Part shown: positions 55,501 through 63,479 of the stretch, piece by piece
How the letters are laid out: the number at the start of each line of letters is the position of its first letter
How positions within the stretch are numbered: position 1 is the stretch's first letter
NCBI GenBank assembly: GCA_008828725.1
Contig: MEHQ01001468.1
Span: 1 to 64,000, forward strand
Direction of reading: 5' to 3'
Source of the DNA: Saccharina japonica
Lineage: Eukaryota; Sar; Phaeophyceae; Laminariales; Laminariaceae
DNA length: 64,000 nucleotides
The notes under the pieces: model-generated
The model's input: only the letters and a program-made list of their open reading frames with translations
The model's database searches: none
What the model was told of the DNA's origin: nothing
Made by a program: the position numbers and the translations under genes

Positions 55501-57902
55501 ACCAGTATCACCGACATCTCTAAACACCGCACTGCATTATGGTGTGAATCCTATACTGTTCGCCGGTTCTACACTGTACAGCGCACCGCGGGCATACCGT
55601 TCCTCGCGGCACATCGCAGTAACACATTAACTCAAATTAACACAACACCTGCTCCGCGGTGGCCAGTATGGGCCGATCAAAAACAAGCACCACATCGGAG
55701 CAAGTCTTGAAACCCAGCTGTGACACAACCCCTCAACGACCTTGAGCCTGTTCTATACCTGTAGTGCGTGCATGGTCGGGCTTAGCCTAGCGTTCGCAGG
55801 TAAACACGGTTTCCTAATCCAACTTTCTTAACGATCCTGACAAGGTTAGCCTGGCACTCGTAGTGTAGTTGGTTGTTTCTTAGCCATGGGGTTGTTCTAA
55901 ACGCGCAGCACGGGCGTCGTAACTAAGATTCTTCCACGGTATCTCCCAACGTACACTAATAGGCGGTCGATGACCAATACGTCACACGTTCGGAATAGAT
56001 GACCGTTTAGCACTTTATGATCTGCTCGAGCTTTGAGGGAACGGATTCAGTCCTGATGTATGTCATCATCTATAGCTAATGCTGGCGGGTGGGAGCCGTA
56101 AAGCCCGCACGATCTAATACTACTGTACTCTGTGTAGCACATACATACATGCCAGGCAACAGGTGCATGTGTTTCCTGAATTGGATATTCTCCCTAACAG
56201 TACGTACATAATTCGATGTAAGTCGACAAGGGAAAGAAAGGGCTGAAGCCTTCTCGCGATAAAAACGCAAGGCACGAACCGTAGTGGGTGAGAAGGAAGA
56301 GGAGCCTACTTTGTGACCCCGGATCTAAGTTACGACTAGGGAGGACAGAGAAACGAGGGGCGAAGAAAATAAAAGGGATGAACTAAACAAACACAAACGA
56401 AATGCTACACAGATGCTGCCCGGCATCTTATAACGGCCGGTTAGAATCTAGATGATCGACTGTAGATCATGATCTGTCCGATACGTTTCAACGTTACTGA
56501 AACCACTGGTGAAGCATTACCTGCACTCCCGCCAGCGACGAAGAGATAGCCCGACCGGCCGTCGTGATCCAGGCCACCCGCTTGACCGCCGACGTCCGAA
56601 ATGACGACACCTCCCTTGCCAGTGCGAATGTCTCCCTTCCAAATCGACCCATCTGTCCGGTTAGGTTGTGTTTTGTGCACGGTGTTGGAATGGCGCGCAT
56701 TGAGGCTACACACGCATGGGCATCGACGACGATTTATGTGTAGCAACTATAAACTGGTTACGGCGGGTCGGTGTTTCTTGCCCGGTTGCTTGCTTTCAAG
56801 AGCTTTGTTTTGATCCTTCTTCTTCCCGGTCCGGTGGCTACGTACGACTATATATAGCTCGGGTACGAGGAACACGACACGCTTGCTGTGTTTCTCTTTA
56901 TTTAGCTTGCAACACCCTCGGGGTTTCAGATCAACCACAATCGCGAAAGAGGAACCTTGCTTCGAAGTACATGTTTTGTGAGTGATACACATTGAAACCC
57001 ATGCTGCAAATTATTGTCGGATGGTAAAGCCAATAATATCCGCATCATACACGTTTGTGTCGGGCATCTTGTTTTAGATGTGGTGTGCAATACCCCCACT
57101 GGACGCACCCGCGCGGCTTATCCTATATGGACTGTTGCTTATAGGTTCGGAACGTGGCGACAGCGCGCCAAAAAATGAGCCTCGCGGGCTAAGCGCCAAA
57201 ATAAATAGGCTATCCGTTTCCTGTCGATCATGATCCTGTGCCGGCTAACATACCACAGGAAGATAATGTCACATCCGGCCTTTGGATACCCGGGTACCGG
57301 AACTGACAGGTTTCGTCATAATCGGGGCCGCCGGGTGTTCCCAGACAATGTATGACGCATGCTTCGGTAGGGGTGCACCTGCACTTGAATGAGCATTCTC
57401 ACTTGATTATAATATAGGAGCTCCGTGTATCACCCAAAAACGAGTTTAGGAAAACCTTGCAGGCTTTTTTACCCCGACGACGATAAGTCCCATGGCCTAC
57501 AGTAGGTCTACATCGGAAACTAGTGTCCAAACTCAAGGCATGCCTTGCAAGGCGTGTGCCTTATTGGGTAGTTCGTCAGTTGAGAAGCACCATCAGTCAG
57601 AAACAAACTGGTCCAAAAGTGTTACCCGTGTCAAAGCACGCGTCCTGATACACCTTACTGCATTACTAAACGTACCCTCTCTTGAGTAAAGGTATTGTTT
57701 TTAACCAGAAAGTACACCGACAGGCGGCGCCTAAACAAATGGCCCTCTCACCAACGAGGGAGCCTACATAGGCGGTAGATTTCTTGGCGATCGTGATTCC
57801 CTCCGGGAAGAATCCCACGGGCAGCTGAATCACGTCCGGCTTTGAGCGGCTGGATTCAGCGCCGACGAAGAGCAGACTCACCAGGAACCCCGACCACATC
57901 AT
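37503..57902 (-). CDS. Propeller gene B: secreted SMP-30/NHL-like beta-propeller protein, 7 exons
   Basis: Exons in transcript order are 57902-57752, 56652-56521, 55227-55085, 54385-54266, 51718-51590, 49311-49240 and 37718-37503. They total 963 nt (320 residues, TAA stop) with exon lengths and phases identical to gene A. All junctions are GT-AG, though the exon 3 acceptor (GGAAAAG) is weak. About 35 residues differ from A. The landmarks FFPEGI, DGSIWKGD, FVAGG, INDVYVT, YFTDS, NANGIV, TVDPATG, YGDGL and YVVNAKFG are all kept, as is the hydrophobic N-terminus. Intron 6 is 11.5 kb because a Ty3 element is inserted in it; without the insert it would be about 1.8 kb. The open frame gives no sign of decay, so gene B is probably still functional if the intron is spliced. 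The biochemical role is unknown. Confidence 0.88.
37911..38034. repeat. 64-bp tandem duplication
   Basis: GCTGCATCCTGCTAAGAACC...GACGACAGC occurs twice in a row with a 64-bp period and one or two differences. A diverged single copy is at 7513-7556. It lies just upstream of exon 7 of gene B, within intron 6. Confidence 0.65.
39028..39275 (-). mobile_element. MITE family M1, intron 6 of gene B
   Basis: Counterpart of 20690-20934: GTAGCAACCTAATTTTCTGAG, AAACTGATTTCGAGGAAAC, GATGAACCAATACC and CTGTCGTAACATGC. It ends about 85 bp before the Ty3 insertion point. Confidence 0.5.
39360..39821 (-). repeat. 3' LTR of the Ty3-type element (462 bp)
   Basis: On the minus strand it begins TGTTGCGGCGGAAT and ends CCTTCGTTACA. 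It is alignable to 48603-49048 throughout, but with many substitutions and several indels. Shared blocks include AAGGATAAGAGCCG, TCTCACCGCTTCG and CTCAAGTTCTCTTCC (plus strand). Confidence 0.85.
39822..39828 (-). other. Polypurine tract next to the 3' LTR
   Basis: Seven G residues on the element's sense strand abut the 3' LTR, the expected place for plus-strand priming. An 8-bp stem hairpin (AGCACGGT/ACCGTGCT) overlaps it at about 39829-39855. Confidence 0.5.
40232..43429 (-). CDS. C5 DNA-methyltransferase-like domain + integrase + chromodomain-like + Tudor-like frame (1065 codons)
   Basis: Numbering runs from the GTG at 43429. Residues about 30-330 resemble a cytosine-5 methyltransferase. 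Motif I is LDCGGGG (34-40). The catalytic Cys is C103 in VVVGDACRRF, where PPC has become DAC. The ENV position is E136 in LECL. PWRRKR (175-180) replaces PQxRxR. A charged linker (about 360-455) follows. The integrase zinc region has H534, H539, C569 and C571 (CxC, not CxxC). The core has D599, D658 and E694, exactly D-x35-E. Residues about 918-975 look chromodomain-like (KWRYKGRFVDGSESQWL). Residues about 1009-1058 look Tudor-like (YWRVRYSDGDWEEL). An in-frame TAA at 43441-43439 separates it from the RNase H tail, and the first in-frame ATG is codon 33, just before motif I. Known: integrases insert cDNA. Inferred: element-guided methylation. Catalytic activity is uncertain given the changed motifs. 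Confidence 0.85.
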   Translation of the reverse strand: MLAAVAFTPADPSEADTQQAELVIAPELPVVVMLDCGGGGSILASEGLLTVRGAVDQDWTALECVRANGLDNGARLLKVTTGSQECLSMLREVKPDVVVGDACRRFEGVREKEGVSGASSLVQAAIASDARVFILECLSNLLRTTEWNDEILPALERESYIVDKAEISASQVGIPWRRKRTFVVGIKGGLATKGKLAVWKRRLEKVKQPVQELGEFLGRRGAYFLKRGIGERAVYSFSEPIISLNRVHIMGEKPTGGYVAHPADTARLEEAEELHFNDYAKITTGQEHYVIPQTVSQSAAANVIADFTSPPMLRAVLVELAVQGLLGKPVPEVVELEGLACVVFEDYLAAAETLGVTRAVTRSQAKATSQEPEVVWEAEPPLPEEEEMENAPTQTITTTELPVEVDRPRKRKGQREPIPKPKRQRDPLEEPPKDTSSRSSGSGKEAKRSQRSEPPMLEKVTAILQDTPQLMQRQCEDRVLGRIWEELQEVGNRGTGGGDYVMDDNGLLWVTPLGKVPRLAVPQSLVPGIMALAHSTYGHPGTARTTALVSRRYCWPTLIRDVRDYVLSCGCRRRKRSASQRVAMLPARFLRPGEVLEVDIQDMGVKSDAGNKVLLVAVDKASKFLFAFPLPTKEALGVAKKLLEVMLTFGLPLYVRSDPGSEFTAEVMQHLCKWLNVTIAYGPADHPRAQGTVERLGGWLHEALGELCKTWPRRWDEYVQPALWIHRTTPDLRLPGKPTPFRLFFGRDARTQLDATHPEIDGGDFRGGMHSYVADKRQAYKEVRDVREALLKRHDDRQKTRESRNAEIGRTSVGTRVVVGDKVLVKEAESVMAREGIHHKLAHEHWTGPWEVTEVVLPGLSYIVTMNGRGIRRRRASAANIKMFHLRPDNLRHDFEDEFAHLAWGVDFGLAEPSIVASPMYTLIDREAVMGQGNAWKWRYKGRFVDGSESQWLSEEETRDSFTPLQLDVFHALWETYHGAECRARPSSMLTRKERDAIDREHALKQHPVGTVIWREFTDAEGNKKRHLSKIFDYKSPYWRVRYSDGDWEELNEREILKARRAGNS
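43439..43610 (-). pseudogene. RNase H C-terminal tail, rest deleted
   Basis: The frame reads KYAMSRLPNKSNV, matching the ADALSRLP-type end of Ty3 RNase H, followed by an acidic stretch and a TAA at 43439-43441. It joins directly to RT connection sequence (NTVEEVQ) in another frame near 43610. The RNase H body with its catalytic acids is missing, a deletion I estimate at more than 200 codons. Confidence 0.65.
43605..44479 (-). pseudogene. Ty3 reverse transcriptase, frame-shifted
   Basis: From about 44479 the frame carries the protease C-terminus (GLPYAMVLGAAFM), then RT: RVVQDFQGANALL, YLSSIDLASGFLQLEI (motif A, catalytic Asp), GLKTVPSAFANYV (motif B) and NNWLDDIAIPSKTL (motif C, WLDD instead of the usual YxDD). 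At about 43815 one frameshift moves the thumb to another frame: EDHWGLLRETLECLRQGRL, then FVGMIVDRLGTRPAPSKIDA and NTVEEVQ. Motif order and spacing are those of Ty3/gypsy RT. With the frameshift and the missing RNase H it cannot give a working enzyme. Confidence 0.8.
44431..44665 (-). pseudogene. Ty3 aspartic protease, frame-shifted
   Basis: AMLVDTGAGVGNYVS carries the DTGA active-site motif near 44645. The frame then runs through SLVNPTGKGLLSAANPK to VPPMEVVDSC. The C-terminal half is found in another frame beginning near 44479 (TGRPDIRVNFRVVKGLPYAMVLG), so a frameshift near 44475 splits the domain. It lies between the Gln-rich gag tail and RT as expected for a Ty3 polyprotein. Confidence 0.7.
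44720..45136 (-). pseudogene. Gag-tail frame with Gln-rich octapeptide repeats
   Basis: A 138-codon frame starts MVPRPPRQQQPGFAG. It contains seven repeats of an octapeptide close to QQQPGFAG, then Gly/Pro/Trp-rich sequence and AQRMVDYRLVKEMG before its stop. Its place just before the protease suggests the C-terminal part of gag. No zinc knuckle is visible. Upstream the frame is lost: Gly/Pro-rich sequence continues in other frames to about 45340. Confidence 0.5.
44955..45122 (-). repeat. 24-bp coding tandem repeat, seven units
   Basis: CTGGCTGCTGTTGACCAGCGA-like 24-bp units (plus strand) recur seven times with point changes. They encode the Gln-rich octapeptides of the gag tail. Confidence 0.75.
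45465..45609. repeat. 29-bp minisatellite with 58-bp higher-order period
   Basis: Five 29-bp units start CTCGACG. Alternate units end GTACCCGATGTA and GTACACGACGGA, so pairs repeat every 58 bp. A diverged unit precedes them. Because 29 is not a multiple of three, no single frame is preserved and the long minus-strand frames crossing it are fortuitous. Confidence 0.75.
45610..48584 (-). other. Unassigned 5' leader region of the Ty3-type element
   Basis: About 3 kb separates the 5' LTR from the recognisable gag tail. It is AT-rich with no gag domain. It contains a short duplication of AAAACAAAACTGGTTCAACA (about 46604-46652), Gln/Asn-rich triplet runs (TGTTGTTGC, about 47340-47400) and repeated CAGTACAGC at about 47950-47980. 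It may hold a decayed gag, an untranslated leader or nested insertions. Confidence 0.4.
48585..48602 (-). other. Possible primer-binding site
   Basis: Directly after the 5' LTR the sense strand reads TGGGGCTTCAGCTGAGAT. The initial TGG fits a tRNA CCA end, but I cannot assign the tRNA. Confidence 0.35.
48603..49048 (-). repeat. 5' LTR of the Ty3-type element (446 bp)
   Basis: It has the same TGTTGCGG...GTTACA ends on the minus strand as 39360-39821. Divergence from the other LTR is substantial, with many substitutions and indels visible throughout. If the LTRs were identical at insertion, the element is old. Confidence 0.85.
50526..50798 (+). mobile_element. MITE family M1, intron 5 of gene B
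   Basis: The ends ACGCGTGCTGTAATAGAGGT and ACCTCTACCTCAAGATAGCATGCGT (in parts) bound a clear core: CCCAAGCTCGTCGGAATTTCG, AGAAAATGTCCTGTATGCAGG in pieces. It may correspond to the gene A copy at 21844-22126. Confidence 0.6.
50960..51100 (-). pseudogene. Vestigial second copy of exon 5, gene B
   Basis: On the minus strand it reads AALIDLEVVFVYGDRS against exon 5's ASLIDLGGVLVYGDGL, with the following GTGTGCTGCATG sequence also shared. The splice donor is lost. It is orthologous to 22820-22935, so exon duplication and decay began before the gene duplication. Confidence 0.55.
51361..51467. mobile_element. Short MITE family M3, copy 2
   Basis: TACGGGACCATAG at the left and CTACGTCCCTTCGTA at the right are inverted. 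Its position matches the gene A copy at 23143-23255. A partial extra left end (ACGGGACCATAGCAAA) lies just before, at about 51301. Confidence 0.5.
51825..52131 (+). mobile_element. MITE family M1, rearranged, intron 4 of gene B
   Basis: It starts AGCGTGCTGCGATGGAGG, carries CGATCGGACTACTCCTCAACC and ends CACCTCTACCGTACCCTGCGT. The centre has an internal repeat of CAAACCTTGAGGTCA. Confidence 0.5.
52594..52855 (+). mobile_element. MITE family M1, intron 4 of gene B
   Basis: CACGATAGAGACGGTGTTTTG, GGCTCCTTAACCCAAAATCG, TTGTGTTGCATGC and the terminus ACCGTAGCATGCGT identify it; the left terminus is partly decayed. Confidence 0.55.
54681..55034 (-). mobile_element. MITE family M1, intron 3 of gene B, shared with gene A
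   Basis: The ends GACGCTACGGTAGAGGTGCG and ATATCGTAGTCACGCGT bound a copy with the same secondary insert as 26706-27065 (CCCTTAAGAACTGG...GGGGAGAAATTACTT). It ends about 50 bp from exon 3's donor. Confidence 0.6.
56213..56400 (+). mobile_element. tRNA-derived SINE, family S1, 5'-truncated copy 3
   Basis: It begins within the body (AATTCGATGTAAGTCGACAAG) and runs through TTCTCGCGATAAAAACGC, GGCACGAACCGTAGTGGG, CTACTTTGTGACCCCGGATC to an A-rich end. The tRNA head is absent. It lies in intron 2 of gene B and is missing from gene A. Confidence 0.6.
57395..57648 (-). mobile_element. MITE family M1, intron 1 of gene B
   Basis: Counterpart of 30508-30757: GATTATAATATAGGAGCTCCG, AAACGAGTTTAGGAAAACC and CGTGTCAAAGCACGCGT. 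Confidence 0.45.
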
Positions 57903-59289
57903 TATAGTGCTGTCGCTGCTCTGTGTTCAACCCAGAATCACCGTTGCTCCCACCTTGAGAATAATTAGTAGATAGGATAAATGACGGCGCAGGCGTGGCG
58001 GCGACGGGATGAAGGAAACGGGTCAAACACGATAGTGTACAGCATTATTACGCGACATGTTTTATCACAATGTGGGAGGTATGAAGTTCCGGCGGAGTGT
58101 GAATAAAAACAAATCAGAAGAACTTACAGCTACGTACGCAAGTAAGCAGTTTGTACTAAGCGAGGAATGACACGCTAAATCCTTACCAGGTACATCATTG
58201 CGCTTAAGAACCCATCCATTATCAACGTTGACATCACTATAATAGCCCGCAAACCTTACTTTGCCAAAACAGGAGGTCCTTAACCGACGCGTTCTACGAC
58301 ACACGTACGTAGCGCGTTTCTGTGGACATAATATTTCCGAGTGCTGGTGGTTCTCAACTGGCGGACGAGGCAACATGTTTTATGGTTGCTTTCGTTTTCG
58401 CTAAGTACACACCTGTAGGCCGTGGGATTGCTTAAAGGTGTTAAGTGCGCATTTTAAATACAAGCCTGTCGTTTTGGTGAAATATGGAGCTCCTAGACTC
58501 TTTTATCATGTGATTATCATATCCTCAAAATTTTGGAGGTGCGCCGCTACCGTGCTATGTGGTATGCGTCAGAGCAATCCCACGGTAGGGGTGCCACTTT
58601 TAGGCTCAATATTTTCTGACCGGTTGTGTTCCTCACGTGAGCAACCACCGGATATATACTATTATTATTATTATTTTACTGGCATATTTGTTTTTGGACT
58701 ACAGTACCGCATTGGAAGGTTTGGTCGGGTTGCGCGAACGAATGTTTCCCAAGTCATATTTCGGGTGAGCTTTTGAGCTCCTCATATAAGGAGCTCAGAA
58801 AATTCTGCTGCGCCCCTACCGTGGGATAGCTCGTCAGCTAAATTAAAAATCACTGAAATATCGAGCCCGGCGGGCAAGCCTGAGGTTTTGGTACAAGTTA
58901 TAAACACAATGTTGGTCGCGTTCTAAGGCATACTTTACAAGGCGAGAGTACGGCTATGAGGCGACCTAAAACGGCCTGACACGACTATTTTTACTGTAGG
59001 AGCTTAATATACAAGGCGAGTCGCCTAATATGTGACCCGTGCCTATAGCAGAGACGGGCAGCCGCCTTACTCAGACTACTCCGACACAGAAAAGAGATAC
59101 CGAGGCATCCTCTGAGGCCGTGTTACGTTTCACCAATGCCCCCCCTCTGCTCCGTCTCGAAAGGGATGCGTGGTCAATGGTCAAATGACTAAGGCAAGCA
59201 ACAAATGAGTACGCCCCCCCCCCCCTCTCGCCACACAACAAACAGTCTATTGTTTTCGCGACAGCTATAGTGCTACCACGCGTATAGCT

Positions 59290-59440
59290 CTCCGTGCACT
59301 ACACGGTTCTTCAGATATGTCGGCGATCTTTGGCCACTTGGAAGATAGTTACGCTAAAGCCATGCAGCAACGACGATATACGCCACGCCCCCCCGCCCCC
59401 GCCCACCGTTCGATTCCATCTCTCCACCAAGGTCAAACAC
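59290..59440 (+). repeat. Dispersed repeat R4, copy 3
   Basis: GGTTCTTCAGATATGTCGGCG, TTACGCTAAAGCCATGCAGC and ACGATATACGCC match 36430-36530. It marks the right edge of duplication unit 2. Confidence 0.45.
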
Positions 59441-59540
59441 TCCCACTTCCTCACATAATCATACCCCCCCCGCTCCTCTCTCTTTTCCCTCCAGTCAAAT
59501 CCATCTCTCTCCCTCTCTCTGACCCGCCTTACCGCACCCA

Positions 59541-62500
59541 CGAAGGTTTTGTCCAGGATAAAAGGATGGAACTCGGGGAATTTGGCGTGGCGCGCGTGTG
59601 GCTCCAGTGGTACGAGAAGGGACATAATAGCATTGCAGCAGCCTTTCTTTCCGATTACGTACCCTAGGTGTGTGGCTTATTATATATCTCACTCAAAATC
59701 GGACTTTAAAACTGATTATCTGGGCAACGTATATATAATAGCACTAACCCATCTACGAGTAATGCGGTGCATACAGTACAGGACACCTAATAATATACGA
59801 AGTTCGTTTTCAATTCCGACAGGATGGCGAGTGTGACTTCGTTTTCTCTTGTTTTCGTATAGTTTTTTTCTGTACGGTACTCGTAGCACGGCTGGGAGGT
59901 TTTAACATCTGGTGCTGCTTGTAATGTGCTTCGCTCCGGAGCCACCTCATTTATTAAATTAGGTGGACGGCAATCGCGACGGTGCTGTTTCATATTTGTC
60001 TGTTTCCTATTTCGCTGCCCGGTTTGGGGTTTCTTTCTTCCACCCAATTTCTTCTTTTTTCACAATGTCAGCCTCCCTTTCTTAACAGAATATTCGGGTC
60101 CCGCCTGTATGTTTGTTACGCATGTTAACAGAATAAAATATATGAGAGTTGGACGTCATACGGTAAGGTAGGAGGCCGAACAATTATACCGCGCAACCGT
60201 TTGTTTTCTATCTGCGGTGGAGCCTGCTTCCACTTATTCGATGTTATGGTTGAGATACACTACGTCACTACGTACGGGACGCAGGAAACAACGCCTACCC
60301 ATGGTTGATTTGGTCTGATCTGATTGGCTTAATAGGGTTCAGATCCATTCTGTGACAAATACTTGAGATTCTTAACAATGTCTTCGTAGTTCGTCCTGTG
60401 AGCACGCTTCGTTCGGTTTTCCGTTCTGACCTCTGGAGGTGGTGTGGTGCGTCGTTTTATGTCTTTCTTTTTAAGGGGCGCCCTCGGCCCTACGGTGTGT
60501 GTGTTTGTGCGTGTCTGTCGGTTCTACCCGTCGACATCCAGTACAGTGCCGGCCCGCTCATGAGAAACCAGAAATCGGGCTTGGGCTGCCTTTCTTATTC
60601 GAGAAAGGGGTGTGTCCCACACTAACTTCAGTATAATAGCTGTCGACTCAGGTCGACTTTCTTATTTCATGCCCGTAATGTTTAGGCTGAGAATTTTGTG
60701 GGGCACTTTATTTTGAGAGGGCCGGAAGTGTACACCACACAGTGTCCGTGCCGTTTCTCCATCCTATTTACGCAATAGAGTACGAATTATCGACAACTAT
60801 TATTAGCAGAGTTCTGACACACAGAAAAACCGAACACCATATATACGTGAACGTATAATATAGCCACGACCACACCAATGGTGTCGCAAACAAATATCGA
60901 GCAGGGGACAGGGGATAACATGCGCTTTCAAGGGTGTATTCAGGTTTTCGTGTTCAACACCGACACCACACGACACACTACTTGTAACTGTGCCACACTA
61001 AAACCTATACCGGCATTTCGAGTGTGTCGGGGGTTATATAAGGCCAAGTGCGCCACTCTGAAACCTAGTAGTAGTTTGATGTCCAGTCAATAGTCAAGGC
61101 AAATCGAAAACGTTTACCTGGTATATGATATTATATGTGCTCGTACCACGTACGTACGTTGTACTGCTCGCAAAGGAGTTAACTGGTCGCACATAAACTA
61201 TTCAAATTAAATAATAATACTATCACGGGGAACCATAGTAAACAGGACCAAATTTTGTTAGCAAAAATAGGTAAATATATAGGTTTTTGTGTGCGCCATA
61301 GGTCCTGTTTAATATGGCCCCCCGTAATATTAATAATATATAGTACCAGGTAAGCAGTACTGTCTACAAACATCGATCCTACAGACATTTTCAGTCGAAG
61401 GGGTTAGGTAGAAGTGCTGTCTACAGACATCTTCAGGCGAAGGGGTTAATTCTTCGGGCTGCCTCGGCTGAAGAGGTTGAAACGCCAACGATATCATGTG
61501 TGTGTTCATCACATGAAGTCGTGGTTTCTTGCCGTCGACATCCAGCATCCAAGAACACCCAGCCGGTAGGTGTGTGTCCGTGCTGATTCTTCATCAAATG
61601 GAAAATAGCGAAAGATGGACAACTTGATTCAGTCAATACATTAATTCGTACAAATAGATATATACCTGGAAGTAAAATATAAACTACCGGCGAACTTCCC
61701 AGCGTGTCGTGTTCAAGCGTGACATATTCTGACGAGAAAAAATGAGAAAAATACGTTATTACAAATATTATGAGGTACACATGAAGACCCTGAAAAATGC
61801 ATTGCTACGCGCACGCTACGTACCAGTTATAGTCTACTGTATGTAGTACACGAGTGTAAAACCCGGTCTGGTGCTCCTCTTTTGTTTGAGCTTTTTTTTC
61901 TGTGCCTCACGTATGCTATACGAGGTTACTATCCCATGTGCCCCTTGTTCCTACCTCCCTCCTGTTTACTACAAGTACAAGAGTCGTAACTCAGTTCCGG
62001 GGGTCTGTCAGTAGGCTCTTCTGCCCCATCCCCACTATACGGTAGGAGTACGTCTTGTCTTTTCATCGCGATAAGAGTTCCGCACTTTCTTCCGTCCCCG
62101 ATTCTCGTCGAATTGTGCCTGACCCATGCTACACTACCGTAGGTGCTCGGGATAGTTACTAATAGTTGGCATCATCATTAGAAAAAAACACTCCATCCAT
62201 TCGTACAGATATCCGAACCCTCTACGTCAACCCCATCGGGGAAAAAATAGTACAGCCCCGCCGCACCAGCCATATAACTGCACGTTCGTGCTGGGCTGTT
62301 CGGATCTGCACTTACTTTTGCACCATCTTTACCCTGCTCCCACCCGGATCTGATCCCATTTGGCACCCTGCTCCCACCCACAATGTGCAGAAATATATCA
62401 GCCCTCCGCAGGAGCCGCCGGAGGCCCGCCTGGCACCTTGATCCCGTTTGGTACCCATGTAGGCCATAAATAAATACAACTCCTGCTATACATATAACTG

Positions 62501-63059
62501 TATAGTGTATATTGGAAATGTCTGAATATATATGTCGGGGTGTATAATAGGGGCCGAGTCCACTAGCGTGCCGTACCCGGGAAGGGGCTAGCAGCTCCTG
62601 TCTTGGCGCGACTTTGCAAGCCGCTTGTTCTCGAGATTGCACCATGATGCGAGGTCGAGCTAGCGGCAAAAAAAGGCGGGTTGAATAGAAACTTGTTGGA
62701 ATATAGGTAACATGATGCCGACGGGTAAAAAGGACGGTTTAGTGGGAAGAACAAACTCTCGTAGTGTACAGTAGTGTAGTACGCACTTGCGCTCGTTCTC
62801 CGAGGCATCACAAGCAAGCCCAATGCAGGGAGATCGAACGAATTTTTTCAAGTATTTCTTCGGAATTATGTCGGCCGACGCAACCAGTACTACCGCGGAC
62901 GATCAGTGCCAGTTAGAGTACTGTAGTATTCATACCCGCTTCGACTCGCACAGGGGGAAAGCGGCGGCTACCGCAATTTTGTGATCGCAGTCGCTTTGAG
63001 AAGATCTCGAATTGTCAGGGGAGTACACCGGACAGTAATGGGCCTAGAGCAAAGTGGTC
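59541..63059. other. Repeat-rich stretch without a recognisable gene
   Basis: I see no protein or RNA gene. A half M2 terminus (GTACAGGACACCTAATAA) lies at about 59776. Blocks at about 60410-60545 and 61990-62060 are related to 2.4-3.7 kb. An M3 element lies at 61221-61330. Confidence 0.4.
61221..61330. mobile_element. Short MITE family M3, copy 3
   Basis: TATCACGGGGAACCATAGTA and TAATATGGCCCCCCGTAATA are inverted ends with mismatches. Inner AACAGGACC/GGTCCTGTT extends the pairing. Confidence 0.55.
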
Positions 63060-63462
63060 GCCCCAGTGGGCTAGTGGTACCTTCGAATGCTGCTGGAGAT
63101 GATTTCGTGAGTTGGAATCCCACGTGGGTCAGACGTTTGAGTTTTTACTATTATTAGCAAATATATTTATACTTCGTATAATGCCGGTATCAGCTGCTGA
63201 GAGCGCCTAGCAGCTTGGGTAGGCGCAATTCGATGGGAGTCAACGAGAGGGACAAAGGGCCGAAGTATTCTCGCGATAAAAAAATCAAGGTACGAACCGA
63301 GTACGAACCGTAGTGGGGAGGAGGGAGAAGCGCCTACTTTGTGACCCAGGATCTGAGTTACGACTACGCATTAATAATATACCTGGTGTGGGGATAGGAA
63401 GGAGAGAGAACATACCGGCGAAGAAAATGAATGGGATGGAATGCGCAAAACAATAAACAAGC
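63060..63462 (+). mobile_element. tRNA-derived SINE, family S1, copy 4
   Basis: The head GCCCCAGTGGGCTAGTGGTA and B-box region GAGTTGGAATCCCACGTGGG are followed by the family body (GAGAGCGCCTAGCAGC, GGCGCAATTCGATGG, TATTCTCGCGATAAAAA, ACTTTGTGACCC). A 10-bp tandem slip (GTACGAACCG) and a short insert (about 63368-63385) interrupt it. Confidence 0.7.
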
Positions 63463-63479
63463 GGCCAAACAATGCGTCA

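Larger units (their letters stand above)
36914..59540. repeat. Segmental duplication, unit 2 (carries propeller gene B)
   Basis: Collinear with 19170-36650 over gene, introns and flanks. Removing the Ty3 element (39360-49048) leaves about 13 kb, against about 17.5 kb for unit 1. The difference is largely the unit-1-only block at 31.9-36.06 kb and unit-1-specific MITEs. Confidence 0.75.

Noticed and set aside
37503-57902. Gene B as a pseudogene inactivated by the retrotransposon
   Set aside because: All seven exons, phases and splice dinucleotides are intact, and the insertion is intronic.
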